This document shows positions 41,056 to 49,059 of a stretch of DNA of 64,000 nt, piece after piece. The notes beneath the pieces are model-generated. The model saw nothing but the letters and a program-made list of their open reading frames with translations, was not told the origin of the DNA and made no database searches. Where the stretch lies: positions 62,001-126,000 of the forward strand of contig JAPFCU010000079.1 in NCBI GenBank assembly GCA_026169535.1. Reading direction: 5' to 3'. Positions within the stretch are counted from its first letter, which is position 1; every line of letters begins with the position of its first letter. The stretch is from Blautia sp. GTDB lineage: Bacteria > Bacillota > Clostridia > Lachnospirales > Lachnospiraceae. The position numbers and the translations under genes are program-made.

Positions 41056-41685
41056 ATGGCAGAGAAAAAAGAAATTATCAGTTTGAACAAAATTCACGTA
41101 AGTCACGCAAAAGTAATGATTGCCGGAGATGGTGATTTGTGTTTAAACAAAATGAATGATGTGTCGGCAAGAGGTCTAATAGAACAGAGAAAGAGTAAAG
41201 CAAAAACACTTGAAAAAACAAATATGTGGGAAGAAGTGATTACCGCTATACATTGGAGAGATGGAAAACCGAAAGATTTTTCGGAAGAGGGACTTCATAA
41301 GGCGTTGGAAGAAAACGCTCCGTGTATTACAGCTTTTGGTCTTAAAAAGTCATTTGGTGATGCAGTTGTAAGAAATGGTATTGACAAATATAAGACCAAA
41401 TTCGATGCAAGCGTTAATATCATTGCCACGGGCAATCTTGTTCCAATTAAATTCACCAATTATACTCTTGACGAAAAATTAATGTCACCGAAAAAGGGAA
41501 GCCCGGTGCTTGTACATTTGAGTAGATTTTCTGGTTGGAGTGCTGAAATAGAAATTGCATTTACCGAGAACACATACTCACTTGAGCAGATTATCAATAT
41601 TATCAATCTCGCCGGTTTTGGAATTGGAATCGGTTCTGGCAGATCAAGTGGTTACGGGCGCTATCATGTTGTGGGGGTGGAGTAA
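41056..41685 (+). CDS. RAMP-like protein (candidate RNA-binding)
   Basis: 209 residues, ATG 41056 after AGAGAGGAAACC. Long N-terminal alpha/beta half (VSARGLIEQRKSKAKTLEKT, VITAIHWRDGKPKDF, ITAFGLKKSFGDAVVRNG). The second half is a ferredoxin-like beta-alpha-beta pattern (SAEIEIAFTENTYSLEQIINIINLAG) ending in GFGIGIGSGRSSGYGRYHVV, a glycine-rich loop like that of RAMP proteins. Homologous-looking phage proteins ending GIGxxRPxxGRF are widespread and unassigned. RNA binding is inferred. Confidence 0.55.
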   Translation: MAEKKEIISLNKIHVSHAKVMIAGDGDLCLNKMNDVSARGLIEQRKSKAKTLEKTNMWEEVITAIHWRDGKPKDFSEEGLHKALEENAPCITAFGLKKSFGDAVVRNGIDKYKTKFDASVNIIATGNLVPIKFTNYTLDEKLMSPKKGSPVLVHLSRFSGWSAEIEIAFTENTYSLEQIINIINLAGFGIGIGSGRSSGYGRYHVVGVE

Positions 41686-41999
41686 TGAAACAAAACCCAT
41701 GTAGATATTGTGCTTTGGCATTTGTCCATAACGGGAGACATTCTCCCAGTTGGAATGATAAATGTGCAAAATGCGAGAACATTAAGGCACATAAAGAATA
41801 TCTGGAATCTCAAAGAAAATTTATTGAGGGAGAGCCAATTACCACACTTGATGAACTTTTGGAACAGGAGTGGGTGATGTGGTATCACAACTCAAGGCAT
41901 ATTGAAGCAATAAAATCGACACCTATCCGAACTGTTCTGAAGTGGATTGAAATAGGAGTATTTCATAAGGCGATAAGAAAAGAAAGCGAGGAAAATTAA
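41685..41999 (+). CDS. Hypothetical early protein with Cys pairs
   Basis: 104 residues; start ATG overlaps previous stop by one base. N-terminal C-x2-C...C-x2-C (NPCRYCALAF, DKCAKCENIK) makes a zinc finger plausible; the C-terminus is helical and basic. No family recognised. Confidence 0.6.
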   Translation: MKQNPCRYCALAFVHNGRHSPSWNDKCAKCENIKAHKEYLESQRKFIEGEPITTLDELLEQEWVMWYHNSRHIEAIKSTPIRTVLKWIEIGVFHKAIRKESEEN

Positions 42000-42851
42000 A
42001 TGGCAGAAACAATCAAGGCGGTCAAAGGTTTTAATCCGGACATGACCTGTACTCCAACAGATGATATTAAATTCCAGTATGAAGAAGGAAAAACATATGA
42101 GGAAGAAACTGTTAAGGCATGTGCAAAAGGATTTCATGCTTGCGAGCTTCCGATTAATGTATTTCGATATTATACACCTGAAAAAAGCGTTTATCATGAA
42201 GTGGAAATGTCTGGTGAAATAGATAGTTCTCAAAACGATAAAATATGTTCTTCTAAAATTAAAATTGGGGCGAAGATCAATATATCAGGAATTATAAAAA
42301 CATCTATTGATATTATTCGAAGCAAAGCAGAAAAAGAGTCAGCGGCTTCTTCCGGGTACAAAGGCAATGCGGCTTCTTCCGGGTACTGTGGCAATGCGGC
42401 TTCTTCCGGGGACTATGGCAATGCGGCTTCTTCCGGGGACTGTGGCAATGCGGCTTCTTCCGGGGACTGTGGCAATGCGGCTTCTTCCGGGTACTGTGGC
42501 AATGCGGCTTCTTCCGGGTACAAAGGCAATGCGGCTTCTTCCGGGGACTATGGCAATGCGGCTTCTTCCGGGAACTGTGGCAATGCGGCTTCTTCCGGGT
42601 ACTATGGTTCCGCAGAAGCAGATCATCCCAATTCTTGCGCTATAGCATGGGGTCCAGAGTCAAAAGCAAAAGGAGTGATTGGATCACATCTCGTTTTAGC
42701 GGAATGGGAATCGAATGGAGGAAAATATTGGGAAGAAAAAACATGGAAATTTAAGGGCGCAACGATGGTTAGAGTTGATGGCAAAAACATCAAGGAAAAA
42801 ACATGGTATGGATTAAAAAATGGAAAAGTTATTGAAATTAAGGAGGATTAA
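42000..42851 (+). CDS. DUF7666-like protein with nine-residue tandem repeats
   Basis: 283 residues. N-terminal ~95 residues: IKAVKGFNPDMTCTPTDDIKFQYEEGKTYEEE, then CAKGFHACELPINVFRYYTPE, a widespread phage/host domain of unknown role. Middle: ten copies of NAASSG-x-x-G (27 bp each). C-terminal 80 residues: a beta domain (GVIGSHLVLAEWESNGGKYW). A short beta-solenoid is likely. Confidence 0.75.
   Translation: MAETIKAVKGFNPDMTCTPTDDIKFQYEEGKTYEEETVKACAKGFHACELPINVFRYYTPEKSVYHEVEMSGEIDSSQNDKICSSKIKIGAKINISGIIKTSIDIIRSKAEKESAASSGYKGNAASSGYCGNAASSGDYGNAASSGDCGNAASSGDCGNAASSGYCGNAASSGYKGNAASSGDYGNAASSGNCGNAASSGYYGSAEADHPNSCAIAWGPESKAKGVIGSHLVLAEWESNGGKYWEEKTWKFKGATMVRVDGKNIKEKTWYGLKNGKVIEIKED
42341..42612 (+). 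repeat. Ten 27-bp tandem coding repeats
   Basis: Unit core AATGCGGCTTCTTCCGGG followed by two variable codons and GGC. The first variable codon is TAC, GAC or AAC; the second AAA, TGT or TAT. All other bases are almost invariant, so change is limited to two sites per unit. Copy number could change by slippage. Confidence 0.9.
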
Positions 42852-42854
42852 ATC

Positions 42855-43676
42855 ATGGCAGAAACAAAAAATGCAGTAGCAACAACACCGAAGCAGACAT
42901 TTAGCGTGGCTTTAACAGAAAAACTTAATGGGGTTTCAGATGCACTTCCGAAAGATTTTAATAAATCAAGGTTTGTGCAGAATGCCTTGGCTCTTATCAA
43001 TGATAATCCGCAGTTGCAGAAATATAATCAGGCACAGCTTATGGGCGGACTTATGAAAGGTGCTTATTTGGGTTTGGATTTTTATTCAAAGGAATGCTAC
43101 TTGGTTCCTTACGGTCAGCAACTTAATTATCAGACTGATTACAGGGGTGCTAAGAAATTGGCAAAGAAGTATTCTATCCGACCGATTAAAGACATCTATG
43201 CAAAGCTGATTCGTGAGGGAGACGAGTTCGAGGAAATGATTTTAAATGGAGAGCCAACGTTTAATTTTAAACCTAAATTTCTAAATGACGGGAAGATTAT
43301 TGGAGCATTTGCAGTTGTTCTTTATCAAGATGGTGGTCTTGGATATGATGTTATGTCACTTTCAGAACTGGAAAATACCAGGAAGCACAGCAAAGCCAGC
43401 AATTCTCCGGCATGGAAAGATTTTACCGGGGAGATGTACAAAAAGACTGTTTTACATAGGCTTTGCAAGCACATTGAGCTTGATTTTGAAAATCCAACAC
43501 AAAGAGATATTTTTTCGGCTGGCATGGAAATTGAAACAGATGTTGCGGAACAGGTCAAAAATGATATTGAATGCAATGCAAATAAAACGGAGTTTGTTGT
43601 TGATGATATTGTCGAGGAAGATGTAGTTGAGAATGGCAAAGAATTGCCACCATTTATGACCGGTGGAGGAATGTAA
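42855..43676 (+). CDS. recT: RecT-family single-strand annealing protein
   Basis: 273 residues, ATG 42855 after AAGGAGG. RecT pattern: NPQLQKYNQAQLMGGLMKGAYLGL, CYLVPYGQQLNYQTDYRGAKKLAKK, SKASNSPAWKDFTGEMYKKTVLHRL. Normal length. Anneals single strands in phage recombination, with the ATPase at 38007 and SSB at 47810 as possible partners. No RecE-type exonuclease is seen. Confidence 0.93.
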   Translation: MAETKNAVATTPKQTFSVALTEKLNGVSDALPKDFNKSRFVQNALALINDNPQLQKYNQAQLMGGLMKGAYLGLDFYSKECYLVPYGQQLNYQTDYRGAKKLAKKYSIRPIKDIYAKLIREGDEFEEMILNGEPTFNFKPKFLNDGKIIGAFAVVLYQDGGLGYDVMSLSELENTRKHSKASNSPAWKDFTGEMYKKTVLHRLCKHIELDFENPTQRDIFSAGMEIETDVAEQVKNDIECNANKTEFVVDDIVEEDVVENGKELPPFMTGGGM

Positions 43677-43677
43677 T

Positions 43678-43821
43678 ATGAATGTAGTTTGGATATTATG
43701 TTTTGTTGGGTGGATTTTATCTTTTGGGTCGTGAGCATTTCAACTTGGAAGAAAAGGAAATACATATAAACCAATAATAGTTATGTGTGTTTTTACTGCT
43801 CTTTTGTGGTTGACGAAATAA
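43678..43821 (+). pseudogene. Small membrane protein with internal TGA
   Basis: ATG 43678 opens MNVVWILCFVGWILSFGS, then TGA (43732-43734), then the same frame continues AFQLGRKGNTYKPIIVMCVF... to TAA 43821. Both halves look like one two-span membrane protein of ~47 residues. Either a nonsense mutation or a sequencing error. Confidence 0.6.
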
Positions 43822-43864
43822 ATTAATTTGGGCGGTTTATCCGCCCTTGAAGAGAGGAAATGAT

Positions 43865-44179
43865 ATGACAAACAGATATATGAGAGAAAAATTCAAATAC
43901 GCAGGTCAGACAGTAAAGACGAAACAGGGAGTTGGAATTAGTTCTTTTGGTCAGGATATGAGCGGACAGGATTTTATTGTTGAGGACTGGTGGGAGAATG
44001 TTACGGGATGCTCATGGATGAATGCAGACGGAAATCTGGCAGCATTGGAGTACGCTATACGTTCTGCAAAATACGGAGATAACAATAATGTTCCATTGCT
44101 TGGTAACGATGTGGTTTATGGGAAAATCGGACCGTTTGGACATATCTTTCATGTGAGTGAACTGGAGATTGAATTATGA
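43865..44179 (+). CDS. Hypothetical early protein
   Basis: 104 residues from ATG 43865 (AGAGAGGAAATGAT upstream). TVKTKQGVGISSFGQDMSGQDFIVEDWWENVTG; looks like a compact beta-rich fold, common in phage early operons. Function unknown. Ends in a 4-base overlap with the next gene. Confidence 0.65.
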   Translation: MTNRYMREKFKYAGQTVKTKQGVGISSFGQDMSGQDFIVEDWWENVTGCSWMNADGNLAALEYAIRSAKYGDNNNVPLLGNDVVYGKIGPFGHIFHVSELEIEL

Positions 44180-44934
44180 TAGGCACATTACAACAGGCTT
44201 TTGATGATATGGAGCATGGAGTTTACGATTTCACAAAAGACGGTAAGTGTTCTGGTTGTGGAAAACCGTCTGTATATGTTGATGATTTGGCTGGTAAAAA
44301 ATTTTGGAACATGACCGTTATTAGATATGCAGGAATAAACCAGAAAGGAAGAAGTGTCTGGTTGTGTAAATGCGATTGTGGAAAAGAAAAAATTGTTGTT
44401 GGTAGCGAATTAAAAAGAGGAAAAGTGAAATCATGTGGTTGCTTAAATCGGAGTATAAATGGGATGTACAGAAGCAGACTTTATAGAATACACCATATGA
44501 TGCTATGCAGATGTTATACGGAAAGTACCACATGCTATGATTTATATGGTGGGCGAGGAATAATAGTTTGCAACGAATGGCGTGGCAAGAATGGATTCAT
44601 GAATTTCTATAACTGGTCTATGAAAAATGGTTACGCAGATGATTTGAGCATTGACCGAATTGATGCAAATGGAAACTATGAACCAAATAATTGCCGATGG
44701 GCTACTCATGAAGAACAGTCTAACAATATGAGAAGAAATAAGTTTTTAGAATATGGTGGCGAAAGATTAACAGTGTCGCAATGGGCAAGAAAATTGGGAA
44801 TAAATCATAATACTTTGGATAAGCGCTTGAGAAAAGGCTGGTCGGTAGAAGTTGCACTGACTAAACCGATAGATAAAAAATACGCTACCAAAACAAAGAG
44901 CTGTTCTGGCGAACCAGAAAGCCATGCGACATGA
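44176..44934 (+). CDS. HNH endonuclease fused to a YkgJ-like N-terminal fragment
   Basis: 252 residues. Residues 1-30 (FDDMEHGVYDFTKDGKCSGCG) read like the start of a phage YkgJ-type cysteine-cluster protein. From ~36 on it is a free-standing HNH: DLAGKKFWNMTVIRY, CDCGKEKIVVGSELKRGKVK, SCGCL zinc module, then LSIDRIDANGNYEPNNCRW and EEQSNN, with a C-terminal HTH (LTVSQWARKLGINHNTLDKRLRKG). Suggests HNH insertion that replaced the rest of the host gene. Confidence 0.8.
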   Translation: MIGTLQQAFDDMEHGVYDFTKDGKCSGCGKPSVYVDDLAGKKFWNMTVIRYAGINQKGRSVWLCKCDCGKEKIVVGSELKRGKVKSCGCLNRSINGMYRSRLYRIHHMMLCRCYTESTTCYDLYGGRGIIVCNEWRGKNGFMNFYNWSMKNGYADDLSIDRIDANGNYEPNNCRWATHEEQSNNMRRNKFLEYGGERLTVSQWARKLGINHNTLDKRLRKGWSVEVALTKPIDKKYATKTKSCSGEPESHAT

Positions 44935-44962
44935 GAGAAACATTTTTCGGGGAGTAATAAAT

Positions 44963-45151
44963 ATGTTGAATAAATCAAACATAGTGGAAATTATTAAAGA
45001 CCACGAAAAAGAAATGTCAGAGATAAGAATTGAGATAATGAAAGCTGACAGTGATATTGCGAAACGAGCCTTAAAGGATAAACTTAATTTTCTTGAAGAT
45101 AACTGCTATCGGTACAAATTACAGGCTAATGCTTGGGGGATTGAAGTATGA
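44963..45151 (+). CDS. Small coiled-coil hypothetical protein
   Basis: 62 residues from ATG 44963 (GGGGAGTAATAAAT upstream). Heptad-like (IVEIIKDHEKEMSEIRIEIM). Overlaps the next gene by 4 bases. Confidence 0.55.
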   Translation: MLNKSNIVEIIKDHEKEMSEIRIEIMKADSDIAKRALKDKLNFLEDNCYRYKLQANAWGIEV

Positions 45152-45666
45152 CAGTAGGAGAAAAAATACAGGTAGTTAGGAAAGAAAAAAGGCTGACGCA
45201 AAAAGAGTTAGGTAATTTGTGTGGAATGTCTGATTCCGCTATACGAAGGTATGAAAATGGACGAGCAATTCCTAAAATCAAGACATTGCAAAAAATAGCT
45301 AATTCTCTTGAAGTTCCGGTCGAAAGATTGATTCCGCACAACAAAACTTGCTTACCAAGCGAATCAAAGAAGCAAAAATTACAATCCATAGCCGACCATT
45401 ACGGATTCAAAAAGCAGTCCATGATAACGATTGAAGAATGTTCAGAACTGCAAAAAGCTATTTGCAAATGGCATAGGGAGCGTGGCGATTATCTTCTGTC
45501 TGAATCTTCTGGCTGTGACGAAAGAACAGCCATTATTGATGAACTTGCAGATGTAATCATTATGGCAAATCAGATTTCATATTTACTTTCTGCGGAAGAT
45601 GAGGTTTCGGAACAGATTGAATTTAAACTTGATCGCCAGTTGCGGAGAATGGAGGAAAATTTATGA
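45148..45666 (+). CDS. XRE HTH fused to a MazG-like pyrophosphohydrolase domain
   Basis: 172 residues. Residues ~3-65: XRE HTH (KIQVVRKEKRLTQKELGNLCGMSDSAIRRYENG). Residues ~85-165: MazG-like fold with the metal motif EECSEL and later DELADVIIMANQI. MazG-type enzymes hydrolyse NTPs or alarmones. The fusion would let a transcription regulator respond to nucleotides, or tether the enzyme to DNA. Confidence 0.85.
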   Translation: MTVGEKIQVVRKEKRLTQKELGNLCGMSDSAIRRYENGRAIPKIKTLQKIANSLEVPVERLIPHNKTCLPSESKKQKLQSIADHYGFKKQSMITIEECSELQKAICKWHRERGDYLLSESSGCDERTAIIDELADVIIMANQISYLLSAEDEVSEQIEFKLDRQLRRMEENL

Positions 45667-45878
45667 TTGAGATTATTTCGGACTACAAGCTAACAAATGC
45701 GGACAGAATCAGAAGCTTAAATGATGAAGAATTAGCACAAGAAAATGTGGTGGGATTCACTTATATGAACGGTTATAGACCTTCTCATTTATGGAGAAGT
45801 GTTCATGCCGGAGATTTTGACACAAAGGAAGAGGCTATTGAAGCAGAATTAGAATGGCTTCAGCAACCGGCAAGGTGA
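45663..45878 (+). CDS. Small hypothetical phage protein
   Basis: 71 residues overlapping the previous stop by 4 bases. MTNADRIRSLNDEELA-like start (LTNADRIRSLNDEELAQ) and ending KEEAIEAELEWLQQPAR, a pattern often seen in Clostridia phage early operons. Function unknown. Confidence 0.65.
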   Translation: MIEIISDYKLTNADRIRSLNDEELAQENVVGFTYMNGYRPSHLWRSVHAGDFDTKEEAIEAELEWLQQPAR

Positions 45879-45886
45879 GGTGGAAA

Positions 45887-46132
45887 ATGATTGGATATGT
45901 TCAGCTATATTTTAAGGTAGTAGGGGAAAAAGAAACCTATTACGCAAAATTTGATGGAGATTTTGAGAAGCCTTTGACGCGTTTTCGCTTATTCTCTATT
46001 AAGAGTAGCATGAAGCGTGCATATAAAAAATTTGACAAGATTTATTCGGTAGACTTCATTTCTAAGGAAGAATGGGAAGAAAATAGAAGTGGAGATGAAA
46101 TAAGTATTAGTTGGGGTGAAAATGTAAAATAA
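45887..46132 (+). CDS. Hypothetical early protein
   Basis: 81 residues from ATG 45887; GAGGTGG upstream decides this start. Beta-alpha sequence (YVQLYFKVVGEKETYYAKF...KRAYKKFDKIYSVDFISKEEW). Not recognised. Confidence 0.55.
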   Translation: MIGYVQLYFKVVGEKETYYAKFDGDFEKPLTRFRLFSIKSSMKRAYKKFDKIYSVDFISKEEWEENRSGDEISISWGENVK

Positions 46133-46269
46133 AAAAATCGAAGAAAGATATTGCATTTGACAAAGAATGTGCAAAATATCGCCATGAAATAAGAAAGCGC
46201 GGTGATGCAATGTTCTTGAGAGTAATTTCAACGGGCAGTAAAGATTGGAGGAAGTATATGGATGATTGA
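46129..46269 (+). pseudogene. Small reading frame without a normal start
   Basis: Frame KKSKKDIAFDKECAKYRHEI...ISTGSKDWRKYMDD is open for 46 codons with only an ATA (46129) at its head and a GGGGTG ten bases upstream. Codon use looks real. It may start at ATA or be a gene whose ATG was lost. The following HNH gene begins inside its end. Confidence 0.4.
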
Positions 46270-46831
46270 AGAATGGAAATGGATAAAAGGCTACGAAGGA
46301 AGATATTCCATTTCCAATATGGGAAGATTGAAAAGTTATCTATCAGATAAAAATGGGAAAATATTATCCTTGAAAAATCAATATGGATGGTATTTTACTG
46401 TAAATCTTCTTGATGATAATGGAAAAAGAAACACCAAAAGAATACATGTTTTAGTTGCTGAACATTTTATAGGAGAAATACCAAAGGGTTATCATGTTCA
46501 TCACAAGGATGGAAACAGGCAAAATAATAAAGTGAATAACCTTGAAATTATTCATCCTATAAAGCACTATCAAGAAACATTAAAAGAACATCCGCAAATA
46601 GTTACATGTATGAGACACTACAACCAATACGAGAGAACAAAAGAAATATATATGTACGATGTTGATGGGAATTACATTGCTTCTTTCCCTAACGCGGTAA
46701 TGGCAGAGAGAATAACTGGCGTGTGTAGTAGAAATATTATACAAGTTGCTAACAAAGAAGAATATAAGCCTGGAAAAACAAGAAAAACTGCTGGTGGATA
46801 TGTTTGGAGTTTTGATAAGGGGGTGGTCTAA
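46262..46831 (+). CDS. Homing HNH endonuclease (NUMOD4-HNH-NUMOD1)
   Basis: 189 residues. NUMOD4 start (EEWKWIKGYEGRYSISNMGRLKS), HNH core (HVLVAEHFIGEIPKGYHVHHKDGNRQNNKVNNLEII), C-terminal NUMOD1-like helix (YDVDGNYIASFPNAVMAERITGVCSRNI). Standard free-standing homing nuclease. Genes on both sides are damaged, as expected near a homing site. Confidence 0.88.
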   Translation: MIEEWKWIKGYEGRYSISNMGRLKSYLSDKNGKILSLKNQYGWYFTVNLLDDNGKRNTKRIHVLVAEHFIGEIPKGYHVHHKDGNRQNNKVNNLEIIHPIKHYQETLKEHPQIVTCMRHYNQYERTKEIYMYDVDGNYIASFPNAVMAERITGVCSRNIIQVANKEEYKPGKTRKTAGGYVWSFDKGVV

Positions 46832-46833
46832 AT

Positions 46834-47573
46834 ATGCTTATGAAAATAGTAAACTCTGGAAGTAAAAAAGGAAATTGCTATGCTTTGTGTTCAGAAAATG
46901 AAATATTATTGCTCGATTGTGGATGCGACAAGAAAAGTATAAAAAGAACTATTGACTATGATATTTCCAAGGTAGTAGGGTGCTTACTTACTCATGGGCA
47001 TGGTTAGGAGATCATTCCAAAAGCTACAAGTGGTTACTTGAAAACCAGATTCCAATTTACACCAACGATGAAACGGCAGCAGAATTTGAAACAGTTACTG
47101 GAGAGCTTGTGAAAGGAGTTCCAGAAAAGAAATGGATTCAGCGTGGAGAATTTAAGGTTATGGGATTTTATGTACCCCATGACAACACTCCTAATTTTGG
47201 GTTCTTGATTGAACATGAGGAAATGGGACGGTTGCTTTACATGACAGACCTTGAATATTGCCCATATAGTTTCAAAAATCTTCGTGTGCAGCATCTTCTA
47301 ATTGAAGCAAATTATATAGAAGATTTAGTAAATCGGGAAGCTGAAAACTATAGCCACCAGATAAGAGGACATTGTTCACTCAACACCTGTAAGGGAATTG
47401 TTGAAACAAACAAGACACCAGATTTACGAACGGTAACGCTGATTCATTTGTCGGATAAGGCTTGCGATTCAAACCGAGTTCTGGAAGAAATTAAGGAAGT
47501 TGCTGGAGATAGAGTTGAGGTGAATGTGGCGGTTCCGGGGTTAGAGGTGGTTCTTAATAGATTCCCTTTTTAG
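46834..47573 (+). pseudogene. Metallo-beta-lactamase-fold protein, frameshifted at its active site
   Basis: N-terminal part (ATG 46834) reads MLMKIVNSGSKKGNCYALCS...GCLLTHGHG then stops at TAG 47005-47007. The rest follows in another frame: GDHSKSYKWLLENQIPIY to VVLNRFPF (TAA 47573). About five extra bases (GGTTA type, near 47002-47006) break the HxHxDH metal motif. An intact gene would encode ~245 residues, a YycJ-like phage hydrolase. Probably inactive. Confidence 0.8.
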
Positions 47574-47593
47574 AAAGGATTGGAAGAAAAATA

Positions 47594-47770
47594 ATGAACA
47601 AGATATTAGTAGAATTTTCCATGTGTTTTTCATTCCTATATTTTCTTGAAGGAATCGAAAACTGTATACGCAAAAGAGGAAATATAGCATATAGGATTAC
47701 ACACATTTTGTTTCCATTATTTATGACCGGAACAATGATTTATTTACTGTTGATAAGAAATTTGCAATGA
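47594..47770 (+). CDS. Small two-span membrane protein
   Basis: 58 residues, ATG 47594 after AAAGGATTGGAAG. Two hydrophobic stretches (FSMCFSFLYFL; ILFPLFMTGTMIYLLLI) around a basic loop. No family recognised. Confidence 0.55.
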   Translation: MNKILVEFSMCFSFLYFLEGIENCIRKRGNIAYRITHILFPLFMTGTMIYLLLIRNLQ

Positions 47771-47809
47771 ACAGATATAATGAATGAAAATAGAAAGGTG
47801 GAATGACTT

Positions 47810-48250
47810 ATTAATAAAGTAATTTTGTGTGGAAGATTGACTAAGGATCCGGATATAAGATATTCAGCAGGGGCAACCCAGATGTGTGTAGCAAAATTTA
47901 CTCTTGCTGTTGATCGTAAATTCAAGAAAGAAGGAGAAGCATCAGCAGATTTTATTAATTGTGTATCTTTTGGAAAAACAGCAGAATTTGCAGAAAAATA
48001 TTTCAGAAAAGGAACAAAAATTCTTGTTTCCGGAAGAATACAGACAGGAAGCTACACTAATAAAGATGGGAATAAAGTATATACAACAGATGTCGTTGTT
48101 GAGGAGCAGGAATTTGCAGAAAGTAAGAACCAAAATAACGGTACATATCAGAATCAGAACACACAGCCTACCCCGACGCCAATGACTGGAAATACAGATG
48201 GATGGATGAATATACCGGACGGAATTGACGAATCACTGCCTTTTGACTGA
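47810..48250 (+). CDS. ssb: Single-stranded DNA-binding protein, ATT start
   Basis: 146 residues if started at ATT 47810: (M)NKVILCGRLTKDPDIRYS, the invariant SSB start, with AAAGGTGG eight bases upstream. No ATG, GTG or TTG lies in frame before residue 6, and TGA closes the frame just upstream. OB fold to ~residue 105, Gln/Asn/Pro linker, acidic tail ending ESLPFD, the partner-binding tip. Binds ssDNA in phage replication and recombination. Confidence 0.93.
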   Translation: MNKVILCGRLTKDPDIRYSAGATQMCVAKFTLAVDRKFKKEGEASADFINCVSFGKTAEFAEKYFRKGTKILVSGRIQTGSYTNKDGNKVYTTDVVVEEQEFAESKNQNNGTYQNQNTQPTPTPMTGNTDGWMNIPDGIDESLPFD

Positions 48251-48324
48251 TAGGAGGAGTTAAGTGATGGTTATACTCTTGAAGTCGAGTACAGATATGA
48301 ATGTGAGGATTACGAGGAGAGAGA

Positions 48325-49059
48325 ATGAATGGACAGTTAAGCATATTTGACCTTACAATGCCGATTTTTTCAATAAACAAGCGGATTCGTCTCATAGAAC
48401 TTTTCGCTGGTATTGGTTCACAGGCGATGGCATTAAGGGATTTGGGCGTTGATTTTGAACATTATCGAGTAGTGGAATTTGATGATTTTGCAATTAAAAG
48501 CTATAACGCTATTCATGGAACGGATTTTCCTACAACGGATATTAAGAATATTCATGGTGAAGATTTAGAAATTGTTGATAAGAGTAAATTTTGCTATATC
48601 CTTACATATTCGTTTCCTTGCCAAGATTTATCAGCCGCCGGAAAGCGTAAAGGAATGAAAAAAGGAGAGGGAACACGGTCCGGACTGCTCTGGGAAGTGC
48701 AACGACTTTTAAACGAAACGAAAGAATTACCTGATGTGCTGCTTATGGAAAATGTTCCAGAAGTTATCGGACAAGCAAATATACAAGATTTCCATTTGTG
48801 GCAAGACTTTCTTGTTTCCAAAGGATATGAGAATTATGTTCAGATTCTCAATTCTAAGGATTATGGAGTAGCACAGAATCGTAAGCGATGTTTTATGGTT
48901 TCGTTGTTTGGAGAATATAATTTCCATTTTCCAGAACCTATTTTACTTAACAAATGTATTGATGATTATTGCGAGGAAATCGTTGATGAAAGCTACTACA
49001 TCAATACAGAAAAGGCGAGGAAATTAATAGAAGATTATGTGAGGGAAAATGAAGCATGA
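48325..49059 (+). CDS. C5-cytosine methyltransferase, N-terminal catalytic half
   Basis: 244 residues. Motif I LFAGIGSQ, motif IV SFPCQDLSAAGK with the catalytic Cys, motif VI MENVPE, motif VIII QNRKRCFMV. Motifs IX and X are absent and are found in the next gene, with a 4-base overlap. So the enzyme is split in two chains, as in two-subunit C5 methyltransferases. Probably protects phage DNA from restriction. Confidence 0.9.
   Translation: MNGQLSIFDLTMPIFSINKRIRLIELFAGIGSQAMALRDLGVDFEHYRVVEFDDFAIKSYNAIHGTDFPTTDIKNIHGEDLEIVDKSKFCYILTYSFPCQDLSAAGKRKGMKKGEGTRSGLLWEVQRLLNETKELPDVLLMENVPEVIGQANIQDFHLWQDFLVSKGYENYVQILNSKDYGVAQNRKRCFMVSLFGEYNFHFPEPILLNKCIDDYCEEIVDESYYINTEKARKLIEDYVRENEA

Noticed and set aside
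42341-42612. Regular repeats that could be mistaken for a CRISPR array
   Set aside because: The 27-bp units are directly adjacent, lie in an open frame and vary only in two codons; no spacers, no Cas genes.
43732-43734. Alternative genetic code with TGA as sense
   Set aside because: TGA ends several well-defined genes here, for example the frames ending at 33984, 47770 and 50985.
48267-48340. Small frames between ssb and the methyltransferase
   Set aside because: Two overlapping frames of under 30 codons; one has a start but poor coding look, the other coding look but no start.
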